This document shows positions 54,228-64,000 of a DNA stretch of 64,000 nucleotides, in pieces. A model generated the notes under the pieces. That model made no database searches. It was not told where the DNA came from and saw only the letters and a program-made list of their open reading frames with translations. The stretch comes from Ascaphus truei (taxonomy: Eukaryota > Chordata > Amphibia > Anura > Ascaphidae). Where the stretch lies: contig CM071570.1 of the NCBI GenBank assembly GCA_036426205.1, positions 74,617,763 through 74,681,762 on the forward strand, read 5' to 3'. How positions within the stretch are numbered: the first letter of the stretch is position 1; each line of letters opens with the position of its first letter. A program made the translations under genes and the position numbers.

Positions 54228-55302
54228 TTAATGCCCTTGAGGTTGGGATCCAGAGCAAAGTCTCCATCTTTGCTGATGATACTAAATTGTGAAAGGTAAT
54301 AGAATCAGAGCAGGATGTAATTTCTCTTCAGAGGGACTTGGAGAGACTGGAAACGTGGGCAGGTAAATGGCAGATGAGGTGTAATACAAATAAATGTAAG
54401 GTTATGCATTTGGGATAAAAAGGCGACTTACAAATTAAATGGAGATATATTGGGGGAATCCTTGATGGAGAAGGATTTAGGAGTGCTTGTAGACAGCAGG
54501 CTTAGCAATAGTGCCCAATGCCATGCAGTAGCTGCAAAGGCAAACAAGATCTTATCTTGCTTCAAACGGGCAATGGATGGAAGGGAAGTAAACATAATTA
54601 TGCCCCTTTACAAAGCATTAGCAAGACCACACCTTGAATATGGAGTACAATTTGGGGCACCAATCCTAAGAAAATACATTATGGAACTAGAGAGAGTGCA
54701 GAGAAGAGCCACCAAATTAATAAAGGGGATGGACAATCTAACTTTCGAGGAGAGGCTAGCTAAATTAGATTTATTTACATTAGAAAAGAGGCGTATAAGA
54801 GGGGATATGATAACTATATATAAATATATTCGGGGACAATACAAGGAGCTTTCAAAATAACTATTCATCCCACGGGCAGTACTAAAGACACGGGGCCATC
54901 CCTTAAGGTTGGAGGAAAGGAATTTCACCATCAACAAAGGAAAGGGTTCTTTACAGTAAGGGCAGTTAAAATGTGGAATTCATTACCCATGGAGACTGTG
55001 ATGGCAGATACAATAGATTTGTTCAAAAAAGGTTGGACATCTTTTTAGATGAGAAAGGTATACAGGGATATACCAAATAAGTATACAGTACATGGGAAGG
55101 ATGTTGATCCAGGGATTAATCCGATTGCCAATTCTAGGATTCAGGAAGGAATTAATTTTTCCCCTTAATGGGGTTTGCCTTCCTCTGGATCAATAAGTAA
55201 GTATAGATATAGGATAAAGTATCTGTTGTATAAATTTAGCATAGGTTGAACTTGATGGACCTACGTCTTTTTTCAACCTCATCTACTATGTAACTATGTA
55301 AC
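54228..55302 (+). pseudogene. CR1-type LINE, ORF2 end and 3' UTR
   Basis: Starts inside RT at ALEVGIQSKVSIFADDTKL, then ESEQDVISLQRDLERLETW. Frame 54450-54860 gives DLGVLVDSRLSNSAQC, LYKALARPHLEYGVQFGAP, LERVQRRATKLIKGM and RLAKLDLFTLEKRRIRGDMI, the usual CR1 C-terminus. The 3' UTR contains AGGTTGAACTTGATGGACC and ends with TATGTAACTATGTAAC. 5'-truncated, as target-primed copies often are. Confidence 0.92.
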
Positions 55303-55544
55303 GTTGATCGGGTTGGCATGTTCCTACCGAACGCTATGAAATTTGTGAAAGAACGGTATTCACAAAGAAAAATCTCTTTTGTTTTTTAGCGTTTTGTTAA
55401 AAAAAACATACCATACTAGTTTGTATTTGCTTAACGAGTGAAATGAACTTAATGTTCCATTTCGCTCCAGCAGTGTGGAAGAGCTGCACAGAAAGAAGCT
55501 GCATCTCCCTGCACAGCTTACAGGCGATAGCGCATTTTTCGTTT

Positions 55545-55800
55545 TAATAACATAGTATTGAAAAAGAGGGTCTCTGGAGCTGAACAGCATTCATTTCACG
55601 TCTGGGGACCCCCTGCTTCCTGCGATACAGGCCGTAGGGAGTGCCGGTCACGTGACGCGGGAGATGTAAACTTGCTGGAGATACCGGCATCCCCAGTGGA
55701 AACCTGAATCTCAGGGAGCATGGGGTCCCCAGACCTGAAATTAATGCGGTTCAGCTCCCGAGACCCCCAGCTTCAATACTACAGTATGTTATTAAAATTA
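55545..55800. repeat. CACGTG-containing palindrome C
   Basis: Same family as 35430-36400: GGGTCTCTGGAGCTGAAC, GGGGACCCCCTGCTTCC, GTCACGTGACG near 55650, and complements on the right (ATACCGGCATCCCC, GTTCAGCTCCCGAGACCCCC). Confidence 0.75.
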
Positions 55801-56140
55801 AAACACACCTTCATTACCTTAGTGGCTATACGCTATGATAATGAAGAGGTTAAACATCTTAACCTGGTTTGGTGGTGGTGGAGGGGGTGAGTGAAGCTTG
55901 TAGTTGCACCATGGTGGGTGGTTAGGCCTCCCGGGATGTTTGAGGGAGGAGTTAACCCATTCATTACCTTAGCGGTTACAACCGCTAAGGTAATGAAGGG
56001 GTTAACCCGTCCCACGAGGCCACCATCCACCCCGGGGCAACTACCCCCTTCGCCCACCTCCTCGACCACTAACAAACTGGGTAAAGTTATTTAACTCCTT
56101 CATTACCTTAGTAGTTAACCACTAAGGTAATAAAGCTGGG
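55799..56140. repeat. TTAA palindromic modules, three copies
   Basis: At 55806-55855, 55945-56006 and 56090-56136. The middle copy reads GTTAACCCATTCATTACCTT, AGCGGTTACAACCGCT, then AAGGTAATGAAGGGGTTAAC: nearly a perfect palindrome. Between them, GAGGCCACCATCCACCCCGG recalls 35320-35350. Frames of 67-80 codons on both strands are repeat translations. Confidence 0.8.
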
Positions 56141-56539
56141 CTATAATTTTATTTTTATTATCTAGGATTGTAGCTGGGGGTCCCCAAAGCTGAAATAATT
56201 GCGGGTCAGCTCCGGAGAACCCCTGATTCAATCCTATTTAGTAAAAACAGACGTCATCAGATAAGGTAGAAAGAAAACAAAATAGAGTGTTGAACCCACG
56301 ATGTGCATATTGGAGCTCTGTGACGAGCAATTATCGGCAAAAAAAATGCGAGTTTGGGCATTTTTTTGAGCTACTGCCCAGCTCCTTATAGCAAAAGTGC
56401 CAACGCTCATTAGAAAGCGGTTTTCAGGTGATTTTACCATGTTATCGAAGCTTTGTAACTACACATGCAAAATCGCTTGAAAAGTGCACTTACCAAGCGT
56501 TAAGGTACTTATTGAAGTTTAGTGAATAGGCCCCTAAGG

Positions 56540-56891
56540 CTCACATGTACTCTGGTATTTACAGCCATGTTAAAAAAAAAAAAAATGAGATAAGAGACGC
56601 ATACAGCTGCGGTCCTATTTTTCACTAAAGAAAATATTAGAGAATATTGCCAACATTTTTCCTAATACATCAACATAAAGAAGTGTCAAGAACTTAGCAA
56701 CTTTTGATAAGTGTCGGAGGATGTGAAATCAATGCATGACATTCCAAACAGGACACTCCAGCCTTAATAAAGCAGTCACCGTCGCCGGCACTATAAGCAA
56801 AGACTTTGCAATTCTAACGAGGTCTAAATGCTCCGCAGAGCAAAGTGTCCCTGGTCCGTCTGGAACCTGTAGGGTTAAAAGTGCAGTCCTA

Positions 56892-56952
<61 letters not shown>

Positions 56953-57526
56953 AAATATACTGCAGTTGCAATAAGGCAAATGCACAATTTCAGCATTTGT
57001 TTCATAAATTAAGAAAGGAACATTTTGCAATGATGCTAAATATAAGCCTTAGCAATTTATTGATACACTAGCAATGCTTAAAAATGACACAATGATTTTT
57101 AGCCCGATTTTAGTGTTGAATTACAATCTTGCATTAACGTCCAGTAAGCCTCGTGAGTTTCACAGAAACAGGGGCATACAGTATCTTTTTACCTACTGGA
57201 TCTTGTTCCGTGCGTGGATGACTACATTACAGATATTTCACCTAATAAACCAATTGGGGATGTTTACAAAGCTGCCAATATTTGCACACAATCATGTGGC
57301 AAAAAATTTCTAGGAGTCAGCGTGCACCAGCCACAAATGTAAAAACAGTTGTAATCGAGGGGGGGCTGGAGCTACCTGGTCCCGTCCTCCTCACCCCTGC
57401 TCTTCCCTCTACCTCACCTACCTTGAGCGGAACCTCCTCCCCCTTCCTTCCCCCCCCACCATACCAACCTCCTACTCCCCCCACCCCTTTTTTTATTCTC
57501 TCTTTCCTATCTCTTTCTGTCTTTTC
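56540..57526. other. No gene; (ATT)n microsatellite
   Basis: (ATT)n at 56891-56949. A C/T-rich stretch at 57375-57525 produces repeat-like frames. No domain. Confidence 0.45.
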
Positions 57527-57529
57527 TAA

Positions 57530-57866
57530 GGCCTCGTCCATGGTTGCTGCTTGCTGGCGGAGGCGCGCCTCCGCTCAGCACTGAGCCCCTACAGCCGCAA
57601 TTAGAGCGGCTTTAGTAGGGGCTCGCCTACGCTTCCGCAAGCGCGCGGAAGCGTAGATCTTAGGGAAATTTAACATTTCCCCAATTGCCGGAGCACAGGG
57701 CCGGTCACGTGAGCGGTTCGCCCAATGAAGGCGAACCAGCTCCGTGACGTCACTGGCCCGCCCCCTGACGGCGCGCAGGGAAAGCACCCGCAAGGCCAGG
57801 GAAAGCACCCGCTTTCCCTGAGCCTCAGCGCGCCTCAGCACGCCAGCGGGAAGCTTGGCCGAGGCC
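57530..57866. mobile_element. PIF/Harbinger-like MITE (337 bp), TAA duplication
   Basis: Ends GGCCTCGTCCATGG and, complemented, GGCCTCGGCCAAGC; TAA at 57527-57529 and 57867-57869. Same family as 5046-5390, including GGGGCTCGCCTACGCTTCCG and GGTCACGTGAGCGGTTCGCC. An AAAGCACCCGC unit is duplicated near 57780-57820. Confidence 0.88.
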
Positions 57867-57869
57867 TAA

Positions 57870-58863
57870 GCTTCGTACAAGGAATCCAAAATTATTACAA
57901 GATACATGAATCCGAGGGCTCAGTTGAAAAACATTCATGTATAAAATATCAAACTACTACATTTATTTAGAATTTAAACACAAAGTAGGAAAAAATAATT
58001 ATAAGTTTGTGATCTGTAACTGTAATCTGTCTCATCTCCCCCGTGAAAATGAACTGTAAAAATGTGTACATCCTTGTATACGCAATAAAAAAAGATTGAA
58101 ACAAAAAAAAAAACTGTTGTAATCTTACATGTGTTTTACATAGTAGTGTGATTTCTTATTAGGCTCTTCCACAGCCTTGGGCCAGGGGTGGGCTGACTTG
58201 GTTGGCAGGTGGGCAATTTCCTCACCGGCAGCCATGATTTTTGTTATTTGGGGTATCCACCGAGTAATCTATCAATCCGTTAAGTGGCATGACCCACAGG
58301 AATTGTTCATGTGAGTCAGCTCTCCTCTGTCTGCTTTTGCCCCCTCGCTACCTGCAGTGTTAGAAGAGGAACCGCAGCACTCATATGAGGAGAGCTTTCT
58401 CCAGAAGGCAGTCTGGTCCCTGCTGTGGGGCAGCTTCCACCTCTGCTACGTTTTAAACATTTAATGGGGAACCTGTGGACAGTGGGGGAAGAGGCATTGT
58501 GCACATGGGAAAGACAACGCAGGCAGAGAGACAATGTAGAGTTCATATTAGAGAGACACATGGTTCTATGTACCAAGAGGTACGTGTGCAGTGATGTAAA
58601 TGTAACACATTTCTGAAGTGTATTTCTAGTGTTTTAGAATTTGGCACATGCTGTGTTAGTATTCTGTGCTTTAAAAAAAAGACTTATGCCACCTTTAACT
58701 TAACGGAGAAAACCAATGCAGTAAACCATCAAGAAAAGTAACACAAGCTGCACATTTTTTTAATGCATAGACCTATGCCAATATGCATATATAACTTCCA
58801 CTTGCTCCATGACTCACTCATCTCGTTGCAGGGAGGCACAGACGTATCCCAAAATGGTACAAC
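57870..58863. other. No gene recognised
   Basis: CCAGGGGTGGGCTGACTTGG at 58182 looks like a hAT left end but no right partner was found. Short frames lack similarity. Confidence 0.4.
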
Positions 58864-58866
58864 TAA

Positions 58867-59165
58867 GGCCTTGGATACAGCGCATGGCGTCGCGCGCGCC
58901 TGTAGCTGGAGCAATCCGTGGCCTGCAGGATTTTTTTGGACGTGCGCAACGGAGAGGTGTGGCGGAGGCGGGGCCGTGACGTAACGTGAGCGATTCGCCC
59001 TCATTGGCTGAACCGCGCACGTGACCCGGCCGTCGCGCGACCAAATCAACAGCTTTTGTCGGCTGAAAAATCTGTCGCTGCGTCGCGACTCCTGGCACGT
59101 GCCCTATAGCCAGCCCCATAGATTCCCTGCATTTTGTTCACGCAACGCAGAGTATGGACGCGGCC
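58867..59165. mobile_element. PIF/Harbinger-like MITE (299 bp), TAA duplication
   Basis: Ends GGCCTTGGATACAGCGCA and, complemented, GGCCGCGTCCATACTCTGC; TAA at 58864-58866 and 59166-59168. Interior GATTCGCCCTCATTGGCTG and GCACGTGACC shared with family members. Confidence 0.83.
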
Positions 59166-59168
59166 TAA

Positions 59169-59920
59169 GATTAATACATAGATGCAGATGCCTGGAGCAA
59201 GTATATTTCAGCGTGAGATGCAACAAAATAAAAAATTTGCGCCAACATTTTGCCTTTGACACAAAGCCACAACTGCCGTTAAACAAAGAGGGCACAAGGA
59301 AGAAAGACTGAGAAAAACACAGGACGGGAGTGAGACACAGGGTACATGGCAGAGAAATATGTGGAACAGGGGGAAACACAGTTAATGGAGAGAGAGACAT
59401 AATACCAGGGGAGAGCTATATAGCAAAGTATGGGTGAATAATGGGAAGAAGCACATTTGAGTCCCAAGAGCAAACATAGCATAGTTTACGGCACTCTGCT
59501 TCCTTCTCCAGCCTCAGCTAGACCTGTAAAGCGTCCTTCTGACAGGCTGTATTCTTTTAAACATTCATTTTAACTTATAGGATGGGGTTCCTCTGGAGCT
59601 GAACACGTTACCCCTGTTCCTGAGATACTTTCCGCTGCAGTTACCAATTTTCAAAGTCACTCAATGGGCGAAAGAATAACCTCCAAATCTCGTGGGACCA
59701 ACGGGTCAAAAGGACCCGCAATGTCAACGGTGGTGGTTTCCTATCCGATGGCCATTTAAGTCCTCGTGAGGAAACATCAGTTAGTATCTTGGGAACCAGG
59801 GGATCCCTGGAGCGAAAAGTGAAGATGGTTCAGCTCCGGAGATCTAACCCCTCTCCCCCATCTGACTCACATGCTGCGTAATTAGCCGCATTGCTAAGAT
59901 TAGCTTTCACTGACTACGTA

Positions 59921-59925
<5 letters not shown>
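59169..59925. other. No gene; fragment of palindrome family
   Basis: 59575-59850 carries TCTGGAGCTGAACACG and GGTTCAGCTCCGGAGATC in inverse orientation around ATGGCCATTTAAGTCC, an old relative of palindromes A-C. No coding. Confidence 0.45.

Positions 59926-59981
<56 letters not shown>
59926..59981. repeat. (CA)n microsatellite
   Basis: About 28 uninterrupted CA units; frames through it are artefacts. Confidence 0.97.
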
Positions 59982-59983
<2 letters not shown>

Positions 59984-60934
59984 CTCCCTGCATATAAATA
60001 TAAAGATGTGTGTGTAGTGCACATACAGTAAATGTATATAATTCCATGCAGTTGTGTCCGCAATACAGTAGCCAGTAGGTCAGTACAGTACTGTAGGTTG
60101 TGTTTGTCAAACCGGGGTAAAAATCGCCAGCCAGCCCATGGGGGTTGAATCAATGAGAAGAAAAAAAACAACAACATTAACTAACTTTGATACATTCCAC
60201 TTTATATTATACCCAGTAACTCCTCCCCTAACTTCTCTTATAACTTTTAATTGCTGAAGTATACAAACTGCACCAAGTTAAAGCAAATCACCTTCACGCA
60301 ATAATGGCCAGAAAGGATCCCTAATACCACGTTAAAATCCATTTAGCATGTGATTCATAGTTTGAACAGAAATCCCTTTGATTCATAGTCCCCTCAATAT
60401 TCGGGTGGGAGGTAAAATCCCACTCCAGTATCCACAAACATGTGGGAAAAGATGGTTAAGGAATGATCCTTCAAGCAGCTATTTCACCAGACACAGTGAG
60501 TTCTCATCTCCAGCCTAAGGCGCATGAATCATTAAGAAAGCCATACAACATTATCAATTTTCATGAGTGCGTAATTATTGCCGATGTCGTTAGGGTGAGG
60601 GCCATCCCGTCTGCTGTGATTTATTTCTGTAATTAGATGCCAAAAGTCATTTAAGAATGTTCTTTTTATAGGACAATGCTATAGAGAAATCTATTGCCTT
60701 ATAAATATTCCTCACTCCCTTCTCAGATGTTATTTAGTACATCACCTGCTTTCCCGTAAACAATAAACAAAGTCATATAATCCTAATAAAAGACATAAAA
60801 CATTCAACCAGAGAGGTCTGGTGGGGGCTTTGGCCCCTAAAGTGGGAATCCTGGATTTTCCATCAAACCTAATGCATGAAGGAAATATTGACCTTTCCTA
60901 TAAAAAAAATCCATTCACTATCCTACGTGTTTTT
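59982..60934. other. No gene recognised
   Basis: AT-rich; no repeat termini or domain-like frame. Confidence 0.45.
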
Positions 60935-61130
60935 AAAATAAATAAGTTGTGTAGTATTAGATAATACTTACATTCATGCATTTTTTATTAAACTCTTAAT
61001 ATCATTTTTAATTAGTTTTAATATACAGAGCATCCACTGATTTCTATAGGAGGTTTAAGTCCACGTCCCCAGCAGTCCAAGATCTTTCTAACACTTTCCT
61101 GTTTGATCATTTGTTGCAAATATTCCCCTC
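60935..61130. repeat. Dispersed repeat, uninterrupted copy
   Basis: Matches the interrupted copy at 24820-25385 at roughly 80 percent, running straight through AGTATTAGATAATACTTACA where the other copy carries the 24886-25204 insertion. Confidence 0.65.
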
Positions 61131-61577
61131 AATCATGGAGAAACTACCAAATTGGAACAGAAAAAGGCCCGTTACAAGGTGCCTGCTCCTCAAAACGTGT
61201 GGCCACATGGGCTAGAGAGACAATACAAAAAGTAGAGAGAAGAGCAGACTCTATATGAGACACTCGCTGTTCCTAAGATCTCGTCGTCATATGACGTTGT
61301 GCGTTATTTTCCGTCCGTCGCCATTTCGACGTTACAGGAGGCAGCCCGCTCTGGAAAAGGTAAGACCACTCTCACAAATGAATACAGACACACACACACA
61401 CACAGGGACACACATGGGTCTGAAACTGTTGCAGATTGGTGCGTTACATTCAGCCACAGATCAGTCTCACAAAAGCAGATTCCTTTACTTTCTTCGCCCT
61501 GATCACAAAACGGATTACATAAACCTTGCACCAGTTTTCTGTTTTTGAGAAACACTGATGTAGAAATATTTATTGCA
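61131..61577. other. No gene recognised
   Basis: Short (CA)n at 61387-61403; frames of 67-97 codons without motifs. Confidence 0.4.
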
Positions 61578-61833
61578 GGACCTCTTAAAATCCCTTATAA
61601 CTTTGGAATTGATGTTGCATTTTCCCCCATTTTAATACAGGATCTCTGTGTTTTCTTTTACTTTGCTCTGATTTAAGCACATGTTCGATACAGCAACACT
61701 TGTAATTTCTCTCTCTCAGCGCATGTAATTATTTTAACAAGATAATTAATACTAAGGCAGTATTTGTAAAAGAGGTTGTCTATCTTTCTTCTTTTTTTTT
61801 TTTTGTATGTACGTACTGTACGTAGCGCTTTAA
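61578..61833 (+). repeat. Direct repeat, first copy
   Basis: 256 bp starting GGACCTCTTAAAATCCC and ending TAGCGCTTTAA. Repeated with about 95 percent identity at 63737-64000, in the same orientation. Confidence 0.9.
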
Positions 61834-62779
61834 AGAAAAGTAGGTCGCTTCCAGCCTGCAATTTAGGTCTAGGCTAGGGAGAAAGGAGAGCTTTCGGACT
61901 GCCGGCATAATCATTTCTAGGGATAAAACTCAACAGCTGGGACATTTGAAAAAATAAAAAATAAATAGGATAATCCTGCCAGTTTCCATGCAAACACCTT
62001 GGCACAGATATTGTTCACTAAAATGCTGCCTTTATGTTAGAGCAGCAGTTCTCAGAAAGGACGTTCGTTGTTTTAGTCTATGTGTCTGGAGCAATTTCCA
62101 AATGTCAACTTTAGTCATCTAAGACTATTTTTCCAGTGACAATGTTGTGTCCTTAGCAATTGTAGGCTGACATGTCTCTTACTATACAGATTAGATGAAT
62201 CCTTTTAATCCCACATTCGTTTTAGTGCTTGTTAACCTACATATTTGGTACTATGTAGGTACTGTATTTTGTTTTTGTGACACATTTATTGTATCTTTTT
62301 AGGTGCCGGATGGCCCACAGTACCAGAGCGCCACGGAAATTCCAGCATAACAATCATTTCATTCCATTGTGAATGATTCCATTTCATTCTTGTTCACAGC
62401 TTCCTCAGAGTACCATCTCCCCTAGTTTTGAGTAAAAAAGGGATGATGGCCACTGGACATCATAAAGGTCTCCAATTTATCAACCGGTGTGATGACTAAA
62501 TTATGTCAAGAGGGCACATTCATGACTAGTGTCCAGTGGCTGGCGTCTCCGGGGGGCCCGGCCGAATAATGCTGGCAGTTCGGCCTGCATCGGCTCCTCT
62601 GTGTGCCATGGTGCCCCAGCTCTCAGCTGTGGAGCCCTCACTAGGGAACCTGACCCTCCTCCCCCCCAAGTGCACCCCCGGCCGAACAACACCGTTTGGT
62701 CCGCCCGGAATTCGGGTCAACTTCCCTGCTCCACTCCGCAGCTCTGTCCTTCCTGACAAGAGGCCCTTTAAGAAACTAA
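61834..62779. other. No gene recognised
   Basis: 62520-62760 is GC-richer, with GGCCGAATAATGCTGG and GGCCGAACAACACC, but frames on both strands lack similarity. Confidence 0.45.
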
Positions 62780-63736
62780 TAAGGGGAGAAATACAGAAGG
62801 GCAAGAGAGGGGAGTGAGAAACAGCGGGTCAGAGAGAGAGGGGAGTGAGAAATACAGAGGGGCGAGAGAGAGAAGGGAGTGAGAAATGCAGAGGGGCGAG
62901 AGAGAGAAGGGAGTGAGAAATACAGAGGGGTGAGAGAGAGGGGGGAGTGAGAAATGCAGAGGGGCGAGAGAGAGGGGGGAGTGAGAAATGCAGAGGGGCG
63001 AGAGAGAGGGGGGGTGAGAAATACAGAGGGGCGAGAGAGAGGGGGGAGTGAGAAATACAGAGGGGCAAGAGAGCGGGAGTGAGAAATACAGAGGGGTGAA
63101 AGAGAGAGGGGAGTGAGAAATACAGAGGGGTGAGAGAGAGGGGTGTGAGAAATACAGAGGGGTGAGAGAGAGAGGGGGGGTGAGAAATACAGAGGGCGAG
63201 AGAGAGAAGGGAGTGTGAGAAATGCAGAGGGGCGAGAGAGAGGGAGGAAAGGAGAAAAGAGGGCGAGGAGATGAGAGAAGGGAGTGAGAAATGAAGAGGG
63301 GCGAGAGAGAGGGGAGAGAGGAGGGGGTGAGAAATGCAGAGGGGCGAGAGAGAGGGAGGAGTGAGAAATACAGAGGGGCGAGAGAGAGAGGGGAGTGAGA
63401 AATATAGAGGGGCGAGAGAGAGGGAGGAGTGAGAAATACAGAGGGGAGAGAGAGGGGCGAGAGAGAGGGTGAGAGAGACATCAAGGAGTGGGAGCGAGAG
63501 GAGCGGGGGCTGTCGAAATACAGAGGGGTGGAAGAAGAAGAGGGGAGTGAGAAATACAGAGGGGTGAGAGAGAGGGGTGTGAGAAATACAGAGGGGTGAG
63601 AGAGAGAAGGGAGTGAGAAATACAGAGGGGAGAGAGAGAGGGGGGGAGTGAGAAATACCGAGGGGTGGAAGAGAGAGGGGAGTGAGAAATACAGAGGGGT
63701 GAGAGAGAGGGGTGTGAGAAATACAGAGGGGTGAAG
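62780..63736. repeat. GA-rich minisatellite, ~38-bp units
   Basis: About 25 units of GAGTGAGAAATACAGAGGGG followed by CGAGAGAGAGAGGG, varying in length and in CGAGA/TGAGA. The plus strand is almost all purine. The two long minus frames (238 and 320 codons, Ser/Leu/Pro repeats) exist because the unit length varies in multiples that keep frames open; they are not genes. Confidence 0.95.
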
Positions 63737-64000
63737 GGACCTCTCTAAAATCCCTTATAACTTTGGAATTGATGTTGCATTTTTCCCCCATTTTAATACA
63801 GAGTCTCTGTGTTTTCTTTTACTTTGCTCTGATTAAGCACATTGTTCGATACAGCAACACTTGTAATTTCTCTCTCTCAGCGCATGTAATTATTTTAACA
63901 AGATAATTAATACTAGGAGGTCAGTATTGTTAAAGAGGTTGTCTATCTTTCTTCTTGTTTTTTTTTTTTGTATTGTACGTCTGTAGTAGTAGCGCTTTAA
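63737..64000 (+). repeat. Direct repeat, second copy, reaching window end
   Basis: Same sequence as 61578-61833. Differences are mainly single-base insertions and deletions near homopolymers (for example 63837-63850 and 63910-63990). Its end coincides with the window end. Confidence 0.9.

Larger units (their letters stand above)
54172..56534. mobile_element. TAA-flanked Harbinger-like element (2.36 kb), composite
   Basis: Ends GGGGCCTATTCCCTAAACTT and, complemented, GGGGCCTATTCACTAAACTT; TAA at 54169-54171 and 56535-56537. The interior contains a CR1 3' half (54228-55302), a CACGTG palindrome (55545-55800), and TTAA modules (55799-56140). No transposase. The LINE probably inserted into a smaller palindromic element. 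Confidence 0.75.

Noticed and set aside
58182..58620. Possible hAT element starting CCAGGGGTGGGC
   Set aside because: No matching right terminus or 8-bp duplication could be found.
62768..63791. Long minus-strand ORFs (238 and 320 codons)
   Set aside because: Pure translations of the GA-rich minisatellite; the residues repeat with the DNA unit.

Overview
The window looks like gene-free DNA from a large, repeat-rich vertebrate genome. I found no convincing host exon, tRNA or rRNA. The mix of repeats fits an anuran amphibian best: CR1-type and L2-type LINEs, a Penelope-like element, Ty3/gypsy pol and LTRs, a CORE-SINE with a (TAA)n tail, and many PIF/Harbinger, hAT, pogo/Tigger and piggyBac miniatures (MITEs). 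The organism is an inference; what I read directly is the repeat structure. The only protein-like sequence is broken retroelement coding sequence.

Layout. 0-4 kb: L2-type endonuclease remnant (minus), a 30-bp-arm hairpin, a C-rich minisatellite, and an inverted-ended element holding a hAT MITE. 4.2-5.7 kb: a dispersed repeat split by two Harbinger MITEs back to back. 5.7-10.9 kb: 5'-truncated Ty3/gypsy element with RT, RNase H and integrase, then a probable solo-LTR insertion, polypurine tract and 3' LTR. 10.9-13.8 kb: large foldback element, minisatellite and palindromic modules. 14-21.3 kb: MITEs, an LTR-like remnant, and a hAT element (exact 8-bp target duplication) filled with minisatellite. 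21.3-27.6 kb: mostly unrecognised, with piggyBac-like, Harbinger-like and palindromic inserts. 27.6-31.3 kb: Penelope-like fragment and two hAT-like MITEs inside (TA)n/(CA)n arrays. 31.3-35.2 kb: LTR-like sequence, Helitron-like 3' end, L2-type RT remnant (minus), minisatellite. 35.2-42 kb: CACGTG-centred palindromes, a 0.7-kb near-perfect palindrome, and an inverted repeat invaded by a Tigger MITE, a hAT MITE and a solo LTR. 42.5-52.2 kb: L2 3' UTR with CORE-SINE, a CR1-type LINE with ORF1 esterase and ORF2 (minus), and an L2 3' half (plus) split by a Harbinger MITE. 54.2-56.5 kb: a 2.4-kb TAA-flanked element containing the 3' half of a second CR1. 57-64 kb: more Harbinger MITEs, a GA-rich minisatellite, and a 256-bp sequence repeated at the very end of the window.

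Nothing here works as an operon or pathway. The genes are dead or dying transposon genes, and the interest lies in nesting order, target preference and palindrome architecture. Several insertions can be proven within the window because an uninterrupted copy of the same host repeat lies elsewhere in it. I found no convincing new biological system; the best candidates for an undescribed family are the TTAA/CACGTG palindromic modules and the MITE found only inside (TA)n arrays.
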